Shown here: in pieces, positions 1-8,691 of the stretch | Numbering within the stretch: position 1 is the stretch's first letter | Layout: every line of letters begins with the position of its first letter | Notes under the pieces: generated by a model | The model's database searches: none | The model's input: only the letters and a program-made list of their open reading frames with translations | What the model was told of the DNA's origin: nothing | Source: SVTX01 sp045542075 | GTDB taxonomy: Bacteria; Bacillota; Clostridia; Oscillospirales; CAG-272 | DNA length: 49,317 nt | Assembly (NCBI GenBank): GCA_045542075.1 | Contig: JAZQKI010000031.1 | Coordinates: 1-49,317, forward strand | Direction: 5' to 3' | Position numbers and translations under genes: made by a program

Positions 1-178
1 ATTATAATAAATTGTAATTATTATGATAAAAAAATGTTTAATAATATTTTAGAATTTGAGTAAATAATGAAGAATACATAGTTATGAAAAAATCACAAAA
101 AAACTGAGAAAAAGCAAAACCTTTAAACTTGAAAGAAGATCTATCCTTTTACAAAAACAAATAACATTATGGTTTTTG
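1..178. other. AT-rich intergenic stretch, no gene seen
   Basis: Very AT-rich sequence with stops in all frames. It precedes a plus-strand terminator, so it is probably the 3' untranslated end of a gene lying outside the window. No RNA gene or convincing promoter was recognised. Confidence 0.5.
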
Positions 179-206
179 GAGTGCCGCTTCGGCGGCACTC
201 TTTTTT
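179..206 (+). terminator. Rho-independent terminator
   Basis: A perfect 9-bp stem (GAGTGCCGC / GCGGCACTC) closed by a TTCG tetraloop is followed by TTTTTT. It ends a plus-strand transcript that enters from outside the window. Confidence 0.85.
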
Positions 207-289
207 ATATCAACCAGTTGGGCTTTTCCCAAATCGACAAGCACCTTGACAAGACCTTTGTTTACGAGTATAAAAAATCACCATAGATC
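206..289 (+). pseudogene. possible fragment of a coding sequence (unidentified)
   Basis: Between two terminators the plus frame reads 27 codons without a start (begins YINQLGFSQ, ends VYEYKKSP, then TAG). The composition looks protein-like, but there is no start codon or ribosome binding site and the family was not recognised. It may be the tail of a gene decayed after rearrangement, or chance. Confidence 0.2.
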
Positions 290-313
290 ATTTTGATTCT
301 ATGGCGATTTTTT
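272..313 (-). terminator. terminator of the uvrX-GNAT-yolD operon
   Basis: On the minus strand, just after the YolD stop, an 11-bp stem (ATCGCCATAGA pairing with TCTATGGTGAT, one G-U) is flanked by A and T runs. It ends the translesion operon. Confidence 0.8.
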
Positions 314-319
314 CTTTTA

Positions 320-751
320 TTATTCCACCCGTTTGAACAGCTCTCCTTGTATGTCGCAGACTTGCTCAATGGGTATTGAGGTTTTGTCGGTAAGTATTAT
401 TGCTCTGTCATACTCGTTTATCTCCTTGACTACGCCCGAGACGGTGACGTACGCGCCGCCCGCCTTTCTTTCGTCGGGCACAAAATACGTGACGGTGACT
501 ATCGGCTGGTCGTCAAGATAGTCGATTATCATCTGCATTTTTTCATTAAGGACAGATTTTACGTCCTCGGTTATCTCGCATCTTTTACTTGTGAGCCGTC
601 CCGCCTCGGCGACGGTCGAGTCATATCCCGTGAGCGCCGCAAAGGGTGAGAACTGCGCCGCGCGGTCGATATCCGACATTCTCGGTCTGTTTGGCGATAC
701 GTGATGCGGCATATTGATTATATCCGCATACTTCTTCTCTGCTTCGGTCAT
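320..751 (-). CDS. YolD-like family protein
   Basis: A 143-residue protein with the YolD-like pattern: an N-terminal segment with PHHVSPNRPRMS and DRAAQFSPFAALTGYD, then a small beta-rich domain (VTVTYFVPDERKAGGAY, later an acidic strand ending in the EL-FKRVE tail). YolD-like proteins are encoded beside UvrX-type Y-family polymerases in Bacillus and are thought to act with them in SOS mutagenesis, possibly as a UmuD-like partner; the biochemistry is unsettled. It is the last gene of the operon, 34 bp after the GNAT gene. The start is supported by AGAAAGGAG about 7 bases upstream. The family call is confident; the function is inferred from neighbours. Confidence 0.8.
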   Translation of the reverse strand: MTEAEKKYADIINMPHHVSPNRPRMSDIDRAAQFSPFAALTGYDSTVAEAGRLTSKRCEITEDVKSVLNEKMQMIIDYLDDQPIVTVTYFVPDERKAGGAYVTVSGVVKEINEYDRAIILTDKTSIPIEQVCDIQGELFKRVE

Positions 752-785
752 ACCGCATCTCCTTTCATTCTAAGTCTTTCTTAAC

Positions 786-1223
786 TCATTTTTTCATTTC
801 CATATACGGCAAAACGGTAAATCCGCACTTTTCGTACAGCTCCACTGCTATCTCGTTTTCAGCCTCTACCTCAAGCCGAAAAATACAGTCCGTGTACCTT
901 TTTGTGATAAAATCCATGAACTTCCTGCCGAGCCCTGCCCCGCGGTACTCGTCTTTAATATACAAATCCTCTATCCAGATACACGGCTTTCCAAACTCAG
1001 TCGAAAAGCTTTTCGCAACCATGGCATATCCCTGCACGTTGCCTGAATTTTCAATTATATATCCTTCAAGATACTGACTGTTATTGATACAATTTTCTAT
1101 GTCCTTCAAAAATATCTCGTCCGAGCCGTTGCTGAACACGGCGGGCGAGGTATAAAACACCCTCATCATTTCAAGGACACTGTCCCTGTCCCCCGCCGTC
1201 ATAGCTCTTATTGTGCTTTCCAT
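786..1223 (-). CDS. GNAT family N-acetyltransferase
   Basis: A 145-residue single-domain acetyl-CoA-dependent N-acetyltransferase. It shows the GNAT core: the beta4 strand IWIEDLYIKDEYRG, the acetyl-CoA pyrophosphate loop RGAGLG (motif A) and a C-terminal ELYEKCGF segment typical of motif B. The substrate cannot be told from sequence; similar small GNATs act on amino acids, polyamines or antibiotics. It lies between the polymerase and YolD genes, 24 bp after the polymerase stop, with a GGAG site before the ATG, so it is co-transcribed with a DNA-damage-tolerance pair. That placement is unusual, and any role in that pathway is only inference. Confidence 0.85.
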   Translation of the reverse strand: MESTIRAMTAGDRDSVLEMMRVFYTSPAVFSNGSDEIFLKDIENCINNSQYLEGYIIENSGNVQGYAMVAKSFSTEFGKPCIWIEDLYIKDEYRGAGLGRKFMDFITKRYTDCIFRLEVEAENEIAVELYEKCGFTVLPYMEMKK

Positions 1224-1247
1224 ATCTTATGATCTCCAAAATTTTTT

Positions 1248-2768
1248 TTACGCCTTATGTCCGCCGATCTGGGAATTGCGGTCCTTTGCGGTCGCTCCCT
1301 CCTCCAGATTCATACCTCGGAGAATGGCGTTCTTTCCAAATTTCTTTTTAATGTCGATGATCGCAGATTGCATCTGCTTTTCCTTCTGTAATGACGCTTC
1401 CTCGTCCGCGCGCTCGCGCTCAAGAGTCTCAAAATCATCAAAAATGCTAAGCTGCTCTGACGGTGCGGGCTGATTTTTGACCTCATTTTCGTCCTTTAAC
1501 CTGTTCGCCACGATATTTATGCGGCGGACTAACAGATTTTTGTCAACAATGCGTGTGTATAGCTCGTCCACAGCCGAAATAATCGCCTTAGTGGACGACG
1601 AATACCTGCCAAGATTAGCGGTGCCGTGCGCGTGCTTGGGGACTTTTCTGCCGTAGTAGTCCGTTGTGACAGGTCCATTGTACAGCTTGCTTATCTTTGG
1701 GTCGGTCAGATTCTCGATGTCGTAGCCAATCGTCAGCACGAGCTGATCGGTGACGAGCCCCTTTTCAACTAAATCAAGCACCAAAAGGTCGGTCATCTCG
1801 CGGGTGATAAGTCTTGCCTTTTCAAAGTCATACGGACAATGCAGTACCTGTCCCGAGCCAAGACTTGTCGACTGCGGCTTATATGCCTTTATCTGCTCTA
1901 TCGTGCAGGGCTCCCAGCCCCACGCGTGGTCGATAAGCAGCTCCGCGTTCACGCCAAAAAGCTTATAAAGCAAGCCCTCGTTGTATCTGCCGTAAGGGTT
2001 GCCAACGGAGCAACGCGCGATGTCGCCCATAGTATATAGACCGTTTGCCTCAAGCGTGTTCTGATAGCCCTTACCGACGCGCCAGAAGTCAGTCAGCGGT
2101 CGGTGATCCCAGAGCAGCTTGCGGTATGACATCTCGTCAAGCTCGGCAATCCTGACGCCGTCACAGTCTGCCTCAACGTGCTTTGCCACTATGTCCATCG
2201 CTACCTTGCACAGATAAAGGTTGGTGCCTATTCCCGCCGTCGCGGTGATCCCCGTGGTAGACAGCACGTCCTTTATAAGCATTCGGGCAAATTCGTGTCC
2301 CGTCATTTTGCGGGTCTTGAGGTACGACGTCGCGTCAATAAACACCTCGTCAATAGAATAGACGTGAATATCCTCGGGCGCGACGTGCTTCAGATACACC
2401 TGATATATCCGCGCGCTGTAATCCATATAGTACGCCATACGCGGCGGCGCGACAATGTACGACACCGCAAGCGAGGGGTTCGCGTTCAGCTCGTTGATGT
2501 TATATGACTCGCCAACAAGCCTGCCCGCGCGGCGTTTGCGCTCGTAGTTTGCGTCCCTGACCTTCTGTATCACCTCAAACATTCTCGGACGCCCGGGGAT
2601 ACCGAAGGATTTAAGCGACGGCGACACGGCAAGACCGATGGTCTTCTCGGTCCTGGACATATCCGCGACCACGAGATTGGTCGTCATAGGGTCAAGCCCT
2701 CGCTCTATGCACTCAACCGAGGCATAGAAGGACTTTAAGTCTATCGCGATGTATGTTTTCTCGCTCAT
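1248..2768 (-). CDS. Y-family DNA polymerase, UvrX/UmuC-like
   Basis: A 506-residue translesion polymerase that copies past damaged bases with low fidelity. The N-terminal catalytic core opens with AIDLKSFYASVECIERG, which carries the first metal-binding Asp and the steric-gate aromatic region. The second catalytic signature, YSIDEVFID, lies near residue 140. A thumb/HhH region and little-finger domain follow. Near residue 440 the peptide QLSIFDDFE fits a sliding-clamp binding motif (QLSLF type). The roughly 60-residue charged tail after it is probably disordered. Length and YolD partnership match the UvrX/YqjW branch rather than DinB. The gene has its own promoter and a strong AAAGGAGG site. 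No convincing LexA box was seen upstream, so damage control is not shown here. Confidence 0.9.
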   Translation of the reverse strand: MSEKTYIAIDLKSFYASVECIERGLDPMTTNLVVADMSRTEKTIGLAVSPSLKSFGIPGRPRMFEVIQKVRDANYERKRRAGRLVGESYNINELNANPSLAVSYIVAPPRMAYYMDYSARIYQVYLKHVAPEDIHVYSIDEVFIDATSYLKTRKMTGHEFARMLIKDVLSTTGITATAGIGTNLYLCKVAMDIVAKHVEADCDGVRIAELDEMSYRKLLWDHRPLTDFWRVGKGYQNTLEANGLYTMGDIARCSVGNPYGRYNEGLLYKLFGVNAELLIDHAWGWEPCTIEQIKAYKPQSTSLGSGQVLHCPYDFEKARLITREMTDLLVLDLVEKGLVTDQLVLTIGYDIENLTDPKISKLYNGPVTTDYYGRKVPKHAHGTANLGRYSSSTKAIISAVDELYTRIVDKNLLVRRINIVANRLKDENEVKNQPAPSEQLSIFDDFETLERERADEEASLQKEKQMQSAIIDIKKKFGKNAILRGMNLEEGATAKDRNSQIGGHKA

Positions 2769-2806
2769 CTTCCCTGCCTCCTTTGCGCTTTGATTTACCT
2801 ATTTTA

Positions 2807-2835
2807 ATTATATCACAAATCACCGCCTTTTTCAA
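2807..2835 (-). promoter_or_regulatory. sigma-A promoter of the uvrX operon
   Basis: Minus strand: -35 TTGAAA (2830-2835), 17-bp spacer, -10 TATAAT (2807-2812). It lies about 40 bp before the polymerase start and after the ftsZ terminator, making the translesion genes a separate unit. Confidence 0.8.
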
Positions 2836-2890
2836 TGCTGAAATTTGAATATTGAAATAATATTATGGCAACACCCCGCAGAATAAACGC

Positions 2891-2920
2891 AAAAAAGGAC
2901 GAGAAAATCTCGTCCTTTTT
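2891..2920 (-). terminator. terminator after ftsZ
   Basis: A perfect 12-bp stem AAAAAGGACGAG / CTCGTCCTTTTT with an AAAAT loop lies 15 bp after the ftsZ stop and ends the dcw operon. The A/T arms would let it work in both directions. Confidence 0.9.
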
Positions 2921-2934
2921 ATATTATTCAGATA

Positions 2935-3996
2935 TTACTTCTTTCTTCTTACGGAGATGGTCTTCCAGAAATCGTCCTCTTCGTCTTCTTCTTCAACCAC
3001 GGGAGTCTCAACCACTGCTGCTGCGGTGTCGCCCTCCTTCTTGTCAAAGCCTGTAGCTACGAGAGTGATACGGATCTCGTCCTCTGCCTCGTCGTTGAAG
3101 CGGATACCCCAGATGATGTTTGCATCGGGATCTGCCTCGTTCTGAATGAGTGTGTTTGCAAGGTCGATATCCTCAAGACCAACGTCGGGAGATACAACGT
3201 AAGCAACGAGAATTCCGCGAGCGCCCTTAATGGAGGACTCAAGAAGCGGGCTGGAGATAGCCTCTCTTGCGGCAAGCTCTGCCTTGTCCTTACCTGTTGC
3301 GGAGCCAACGCCCATGTGAGCGTGACCTGCGTCTCTCATAACTGTGCAAACGTCAGCAAAGTCAAGATTGATGTATGCGGGAACGTTTACAAGCTCGGAG
3401 ATGGACTGAACGCCCTTACGGAGAACGTCGTCTGCCATTTCAAAAGCGTTAGCAAGAGTAATTCTCTGGTCGCTTGTTTCCTTGAGCTTATCGTTAGGAA
3501 TAACTATGAGAGAGTCAACGTACTGAGAAAGCTCCTCAATACCTGCCTCGGCATTTTCTTTTCTTACCTTACCCTCAAACGTGAAGGGCTTTGTTACGAT
3601 ACCGATAGTGAGTATGCCCATCTCCTGTGCTACGCGAGCAACAACGGGAGCAGCACCTGTACCTGTTCCGCCGCCCATACCAGCGGTGACAAATACCATT
3701 TCAGCGCCTGCGAGAACGTTCTTGATATCCTCAAGAGATTCCTCTGCCGCTCTCTTACCGATTTCGGGCTTTGCGCCTGCGCCTCTGCCGTTGGTGAGCT
3801 TTTCACCGATAACGAGCTGTCTGGACGCATTGGAACGGGCAATAGCCATTCTGTCTGTATTGATCGTAATAAATTCAGCTCCGCCGATATTCGAGATTAC
3901 CATTCTGTTTACAGCGTTGTTTCCGCCGCCGCCGACGCCTATAACCTTAATATTAGCGCCAAGTACGATAGAATCGTCGTGTTCAAACATAGACAT
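2935..3996 (-). CDS. ftsZ: cell division protein FtsZ
   Basis: A 353-residue tubulin-like GTPase that forms the cytokinetic Z ring. The nucleotide-binding region begins with VGGGGNNAVNRM (residues 21-32); the tubulin signature GGGTGTG is at 108-114; the T7/NxxD region, with the AFEMADDVLRKGV helix, follows. The C-terminal linker is short and acidic (EEEDEEDD), and the end, DDFWKTISVRRKK, keeps the aromatic-plus-basic character of the peptide that binds FtsA/SepF but not the usual IPxFLR form. It is last in the dcw operon and also has its own promoter in the gap after ftsQ, consistent with the high FtsZ levels cells need. GGAGGA supports the ATG. Confidence 0.98.
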   Translation of the reverse strand: MSMFEHDDSIVLGANIKVIGVGGGGNNAVNRMVISNIGGAEFITINTDRMAIARSNASRQLVIGEKLTNGRGAGAKPEIGKRAAEESLEDIKNVLAGAEMVFVTAGMGGGTGTGAAPVVARVAQEMGILTIGIVTKPFTFEGKVRKENAEAGIEELSQYVDSLIVIPNDKLKETSDQRITLANAFEMADDVLRKGVQSISELVNVPAYINLDFADVCTVMRDAGHAHMGVGSATGKDKAELAAREAISSPLLESSIKGARGILVAYVVSPDVGLEDIDLANTLIQNEADPDANIIWGIRFNDEAEDEIRITLVATGFDKKEGDTAAAVVETPVVEEEDEEDDFWKTISVRRKK

Positions 3997-4069
3997 ATTG
4001 TTAGTCCTCCAAAATTTATATATTCCTTAATTTTTTTCGTACAATTTTATTAAAAACATACACATATAT

Positions 4070-4098
4070 ATAATAATACATTTATACAAAAATTTCAA
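4070..4098 (-). promoter_or_regulatory. internal promoter before ftsZ
   Basis: Minus strand: TTGAAA (4093-4098), 17-bp spacer, TATTAT (4070-4075), about 75 bp before the ftsZ ATG. Directly upstream (about 4098-4135) lie three runs of the form TTTTGAAA/TTTTCAAA, possibly an AT-rich UP-like or regulator-binding region. Confidence 0.65.
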
Positions 4099-4167
4099 GA
4101 GTTTTTTGAAAGTTTTTCAAAAGTTTTTTGAAAATTAACAAATTCGGTCAATTTCCGACATCAAGGA

Positions 4168-5127
4168 TCATTCTCCCGTATTTTCCGTTGTGTTTTCTTC
4201 ACTGCCCTCGGAGCTGTTCTCCTCGGGGGTTTTATACTTCCCCTCAATTACGTACTCTGAAAAGTCCAGCTCATTGTCCACCCTTGCGCTTGCGAGCGCG
4301 GGGTTTTGCACGTTAATGATAACGCTCTTACCGTAGCTTGTGCTTCCCTCGTCTATTATGGCGTCGATAACCTCAAATTTTGTTTTAAGGCTCTCGCATC
4401 TGCCTATATACACAAGAAACCTGCCGTTCATTATAAGTCGGACGTTGAATTTTTCGTCAAGGAAGACCGCGTCCGTATTGTCAATATACCCGCTTTCGTT
4501 CAAAAAGCCGAGAAGATCTGTGACGTATTGGTATTTTGAGATATCATCGCCCTTTTTGATCAGGCGACCGTTTTCGTCCCGCACGTCCACAGTGCTTGTG
4601 AAAACAAGCTTCTCGCCAAGCACAGGCTCCTGAATTTCGGGCAGAGTCAACACTCTTGCGCCCAGAGCTATAAATTCCAGCTTGGAGTCGCGGATGTCCG
4701 TGACGGCCAGATCGCTATCCACACCGTAGAACTTGTCCCCATACTGTACCACAAACCTGTACTCTGAAAATTCCACCCTTATAGTCACACGGCGCGAAAA
4801 GATATTTTTACGCACGCTTACCTTCTCTGCCATGGGGAGATTTTTGCGTATGGCTCTTTTTATTGCGAATCCGGGCTTTGAGTAGAGCGCTCCGCCAACC
4901 GAAAGCTCGGACGCCTCCACTATCTCGGACTCGTTGAACAGAGTCACGTCGCCCTCTATCTCGATACTGTCTATTCTCGTCACAAGGACGATAAACCCTA
5001 CAAGCAGGAGCGCAACAATACAAAGTGAGATTATCTTTGCGCCGTTGAGCTCGGGATTTGAATAATCCTTGTTTTTCAAGCATTCCGATATTCTGTTAAG
5101 CTTTGCGCTTATTTTTCCCTTTGCCAT
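4168..5127 (-). CDS. ftsQ: cell division protein FtsQ/DivIB
   Basis: A 319-residue bitopic membrane protein of the divisome FtsQLB complex. A basic cytoplasmic head (residues 1-30) is followed by one membrane span (about 32-48, IISLCIVALLLVGFIVLV). A POTRA domain begins at IDSIEIEGDVTLFNESEIVEA and ends near VRVEFSEY; the beta domain runs to about residue 295. The extreme C-terminus is low-complexity Glu/Ser/Thr/Asn (ENSSEGSEENTTENTGE). AGGAGG lies 7 bases before the ATG. It sits between murG and ftsZ, the usual divIB position. It is strongly diverged, as FtsQ proteins are, but topology and position make the call firm. Confidence 0.88.
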   Translation of the reverse strand: MAKGKISAKLNRISECLKNKDYSNPELNGAKIISLCIVALLLVGFIVLVTRIDSIEIEGDVTLFNESEIVEASELSVGGALYSKPGFAIKRAIRKNLPMAEKVSVRKNIFSRRVTIRVEFSEYRFVVQYGDKFYGVDSDLAVTDIRDSKLEFIALGARVLTLPEIQEPVLGEKLVFTSTVDVRDENGRLIKKGDDISKYQYVTDLLGFLNESGYIDNTDAVFLDEKFNVRLIMNGRFLVYIGRCESLKTKFEVIDAIIDEGSTSYGKSVIINVQNPALASARVDNELDFSEYVIEGKYKTPEENSSEGSEENTTENTGE

Positions 5128-5167
5128 AAAGATAACCTCCTCTCCATCAAAATTCCTTTATCGCGGC

Positions 5168-6268
5168 TTATTTTGCCGCAAGCTTTTTTATTTCCTCGTA
5201 AATTATTCTGTTGGCGTCGGGCTCGGCAAAAGGAGTGATATTCTTGCCAAGTATTCCTCTCAGGCTCTCGTCCGAGAGCAGTCTTACCGCCTCTGCCTCG
5301 AGCTTACCCGAGGACAGCTCGGACTCCTGAACCAGAACACAAGCGTTTGCGTCAGAGAGCGCCTTTGCGTTCTTGTACTGGTGATTGTCCGCAACGTACG
5401 GAGACGGAACGAGTATAGCCGCCTTGCCGCCAAGCGCAAGCTCGGATATAGTCATCGCGCCCGCTCTGGAAATAACAAGGTCCGCCTCGCTCATGCGTCT
5501 GTCCATGTCGTATATGTAATCAAGGTGCTTGACATTTGCCTTTTTATCAAGACCGCGAGCGGCAAATTCCTCTTTCATATGCTCAAAATCTCTCTTGCCC
5601 GAGGCGTGGACAAACTCCACGTCGGGATACTTGTCCGCAATATGCGACAGCATATCCGCTACGGCAAGGTTTACGTACTCCGCGCCGAGAGAACCGCCAA
5701 ACGAAAGCACGTGTCGCTCAAAGCCCGACTTTTCCGCCGCGCCGCTCTTTTTTGACGAGGTGATAACGGGATTTCCTACCTTCATAGCACGTCTTGCGCC
5801 CGTCAGTGCCTTTGCCGTAGACTCAAAATTAGTCATTACAAGGTCCACCGAGCCGCAAAGACGTCTTATCGCCTTGCCCGCGCTTGCGTTTGACTCGTGA
5901 AGCACTGTGGGGATGCCGAGCCTGACACCCGCGCGCGCCACGGGATAACACGCAAATCCGCCCGTACCGATAATAATGTCGGGCTTAAACTCATCAATTA
6001 TTTTTTTAGCCTCGCGGGGCGAGGTGAGCATATAATACAGCGTCTTTATATTTGCGGGGTTATATATAGCCTTCATGCCGCAGATCTTCACGGTATAGAG
6101 CTTGTCGTACCCTGCCCTCGGAACGAGATCCTTTGCCTTGTCGTTTGCGTTGTGCGAGCAAACGAAGGCTATCTCGCTTTCGGGCTCGTATTCCATTATA
6201 GTGTTTGCTATGGCTATCGCGGGATTTACGTGTCCCGCGGTGCCGCCACCCGTCATAAGAACTCTCAT
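5168..6268 (-). CDS. murG: UDP-N-acetylglucosamine--MurNAc-(pentapeptide) pyrophosphoryl-undecaprenol GlcNAc transferase
   Basis: A 366-residue GT28 glycosyltransferase that adds GlcNAc to lipid I to make lipid II on the inner membrane face. The first Rossmann domain begins with the glycine-rich loop GGGTAGHVNPAIAIA at residues 7-21; HESNASAGKAIR follows near residue 126. The C-terminal donor domain has SFGGSLGAEYVN, SRAGAMTISELALGGKAA and PSPYVADNHQYKNA, which bind UDP-GlcNAc. Length matches the family. The gap to ftsW is 15 bp and the start has a GGAGG site. Confidence 0.97.
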   Translation of the reverse strand: MRVLMTGGGTAGHVNPAIAIANTIMEYEPESEIAFVCSHNANDKAKDLVPRAGYDKLYTVKICGMKAIYNPANIKTLYYMLTSPREAKKIIDEFKPDIIIGTGGFACYPVARAGVRLGIPTVLHESNASAGKAIRRLCGSVDLVMTNFESTAKALTGARRAMKVGNPVITSSKKSGAAEKSGFERHVLSFGGSLGAEYVNLAVADMLSHIADKYPDVEFVHASGKRDFEHMKEEFAARGLDKKANVKHLDYIYDMDRRMSEADLVISRAGAMTISELALGGKAAILVPSPYVADNHQYKNAKALSDANACVLVQESELSSGKLEAEAVRLLSDESLRGILGKNITPFAEPDANRIIYEEIKKLAAK

Positions 6269-6283
6269 ATATTTCCTCCAAAG

Positions 6284-7570
6284 CTATTTTTCAACGTAAG
6301 AATATCTCGATATTGCTAAAATCACGCCCATCTCCACTATCTGTATGATAAGCGCGGTACCTCCCGACGAGAAGAACGGGAGAGATATGCCCGTGTTGGG
6401 CATGGAATTTGTGACAACGGCAATGTTCAGCACCGCCTGAAGCGCCGCCTTTGTCGTCAGTCCGTAGGCGACCAGCGAGCAGAATTTATCGGGTGCCTTT
6501 GAGGCTATCTTGTAGCCTCTGTAAAGCAGGAGCAAGAACAGAATTATCACCGCCAAAGCGCCGATAAATCCAAGCTCCTCGCAAACTATCGTAAAAATAA
6601 AGTCATTCTGCGGCTCCGCCACGTAGCCGTATTTTTGTCGGCTGTTTCCAAGACCGACTCCGAAAATTCCGCCCGAGCCTATGGCGTAAAGTCCCTGTAA
6701 GTTCTGCCATGCAGAGCCCTGCGGGTCTGCCGCCTCGATATTCAGCCAGGTGTTGACACGCTCCTGCGCGTATCCCGAAAACATAAGTACGACAAAAACC
6801 ACGACCATGCCCGCGCCGACTATAAGCAGCATCCACTTTTTGTCCGTGCCGCCGATGAACATGACAAACAGTCCGAGCAGACCGAGAATTATAAGTCCCG
6901 ACAGGTGCTTTTCAAGCACGACAAGTCCGCATATTATGGCGATAACTATGCCCGGATAAAGCACTCCGTATTTGAACTGACCGCCAAAGCGTTGACTGAG
7001 CTCGATTTTTTTCTCGTTTTTCGCCATGACGTACGCCAGCATCATAACAAGTCCCATTTTTGCTATCTCAGACGGCTGCACCGTGATAAATCCAAGGTCT
7101 ATCCATCTCTGCGCTCCCTTTCCCGTCATACCTATGAAAAGCACGGCGACAAGGAGTATGGCAGAGCCAACGTACGTCGCAATACCGAGGAGTCTCAAAT
7201 GCTTTGGACGCGCGATGATTATTATTCCCGCCGCGACCAGAGCCGCAACCAACGTGAACGCAACGTGACGCTTGAAGTAATACATACTGTCTCCCGTCTC
7301 TCTGTACGAGAAATAGGAGCTTGCGCTGAACGCCATAATCATTCCGAAAAGCGAGAGCGCGACGACTATCAAAAGAAAGTAAACGTCTATACCTCCCCGC
7401 ACAAGCACGCGGGTCTTTTTCTCCTCCGTCTCCTTGTGCAAGGGCTCGTCAAAGACAGGGTCGTGAGCCTTCAGATCCTGCTCGTATTTATCATTCAGCT
7501 TTTGCGCCTTGCTTTTTACAAAAAATAGAACCTTATTGCTTTTCTTCGGCTTTAAGTCCTTTTCTTCCAA
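6284..7570 (-). CDS. ftsW: lipid II polymerase FtsW/SpoVE (SEDS family)
   Basis: A 428-residue SEDS glycosyltransferase that polymerises lipid II together with its partner class B PBP, encoded four genes upstream. About ten membrane spans are visible from the GGIDVYFLLIVVALSLFG segment on. Signatures include GVGLGNSRQKYGYVAEPQND, FTIVCEELGFIG and the family-defining GISLPFFSSGG near the end. About 60 charged residues precede the first span. The frame stays open to 7699, but the start is probably the TTG at 7568-7570, 6 bases after AGGAGGG; a start at 7699 would read far into mraY and lacks such a site. FtsW, SpoVE and RodA cannot be separated by eye; dcw position favours FtsW/SpoVE. Confidence 0.93.
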   Translation of the reverse strand: MEEKDLKPKKSNKVLFFVKSKAQKLNDKYEQDLKAHDPVFDEPLHKETEEKKTRVLVRGGIDVYFLLIVVALSLFGMIMAFSASSYFSYRETGDSMYYFKRHVAFTLVAALVAAGIIIIARPKHLRLLGIATYVGSAILLVAVLFIGMTGKGAQRWIDLGFITVQPSEIAKMGLVMMLAYVMAKNEKKIELSQRFGGQFKYGVLYPGIVIAIICGLVVLEKHLSGLIILGLLGLFVMFIGGTDKKWMLLIVGAGMVVVFVVLMFSGYAQERVNTWLNIEAADPQGSAWQNLQGLYAIGSGGIFGVGLGNSRQKYGYVAEPQNDFIFTIVCEELGFIGALAVIILFLLLLYRGYKIASKAPDKFCSLVAYGLTTKAALQAVLNIAVVTNSMPNTGISLPFFSSGGTALIIQIVEMGVILAISRYSYVEK

Positions 7571-7611
7571 TCTCACCCCTCCTGTCCTTGAAATTTTGTT
7601 TATCTTAAGCT

Positions 7612-8661
7612 TTAAGGCAGAATTATGCCCAAAAATCCTACGGCGCAGAATATTACGGATACGATAAAGAATACCGTAACTATCCTTGTCTCCTTCCATT
7701 TCAGCATTTCAAAATGGTGATGGACGGGCGCGCGCAGAAATATTCTCTTTTTGGTGAGCTTGTAGCCCACAGTCTGAAGCAGGCTTGATAACATATCGAG
7801 AATAAACACAAGCCCCATTATCATAACAGCGACAAAATGTCCCGACGCTACCGCGCAGCCCGATATGATACCGCCGATAAACAGCGAGCCCGTATCCCCC
7901 ATAAACACCTTTGCGGGATAGTGGTTGAATACCAAAAATCCGAGAAGCGCGCCGAGGAGTGCGCCCGAGATAATGCCCATATATCTCTGCTCAAGCACGC
8001 AGGAAAGAAGCAGCAACGCCCCCGCGACCGAGATGCCGACGCTTGATGCAAGTCCGTCAAGTCCGTCGGTAATATTTGTGCTGTTTACAAATCCGACTAT
8101 CACAAGAACGTATAACGGATAAGCTCCCCAGCTCAGCTCAAGCGCAAAATTTGTAAAGGGGATCATAAAGGACGTCTCAAGGTTTCCGCTTATAGCCATT
8201 ACGGTAACATACGCCACGGCGATCACGATCTGCAAAAACATCTTCTGTTTGCTTGTAAGTCCCTCGTTCTGCTTGCGGCGAAGCTTTGCGCGGTCATCAA
8301 TTATACCGATAAGCGCATTTCCGACACCGAGAGCAAGAGTATAGGCAAATACCACAAGACCGTTCTTGTCTACCCCGCCAAGCACTCCGCACACCTCAAG
8401 CACCACCCAGATAAGACAGACTATAAGGAGCGCGATTATAAATCCAACTCCGCCCATCGTCGGTGTTCCCGCCTTGACCGCGTGATTTTCAAGCACCTCG
8501 TGTATCTGCTGACCCATTTTGTGCTTTCTCAAAATGGGAATAATAATTTTGAGCGAGATAACAGCCAGAATAAACACCGCAAGGGTAATTATAAGGCTCT
8601 CTATTCCTATCATTCTGCTATTAGCTATTCCGATCTTATCCTGTATCCACTGATAAAGCAT
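7612..8661 (-). CDS. mraY: phospho-MurNAc-pentapeptide transferase MraY
   Basis: A 349-residue integral membrane enzyme that transfers phospho-MurNAc-pentapeptide to undecaprenyl phosphate, forming lipid I. About ten spans. Signatures: GTPTMGGVGFI (residues 64-74), IDDRAKLRRKQNEGLTSKQK with the Mg-binding acidic pair, NSTNITDGLDGLA near the middle, FMGDTGSLFIGG, and the histidine motif PVHHHFEMLKW near the C-terminus. The start follows AAAGGAAGG. murD, often found just after mraY, is absent. Confidence 0.97.
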   Translation of the reverse strand: MLYQWIQDKIGIANSRMIGIESLIITLAVFILAVISLKIIIPILRKHKMGQQIHEVLENHAVKAGTPTMGGVGFIIALLIVCLIWVVLEVCGVLGGVDKNGLVVFAYTLALGVGNALIGIIDDRAKLRRKQNEGLTSKQKMFLQIVIAVAYVTVMAISGNLETSFMIPFTNFALELSWGAYPLYVLVIVGFVNSTNITDGLDGLASSVGISVAGALLLLSCVLEQRYMGIISGALLGALLGFLVFNHYPAKVFMGDTGSLFIGGIISGCAVASGHFVAVMIMGLVFILDMLSSLLQTVGYKLTKKRIFLRAPVHHHFEMLKWKETRIVTVFFIVSVIFCAVGFLGIILP

Positions 8662-8691
8662 TATATGTCCTTCCTTTGCTACTCTGATAAC

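Noticed and set aside
7571..7699. Longer FtsW N-terminus starting at 7699
   Set aside because: It would overlap mraY by 88 bp and lacks a ribosome site, while a TTG 6 bases after AGGAGGG fits well.
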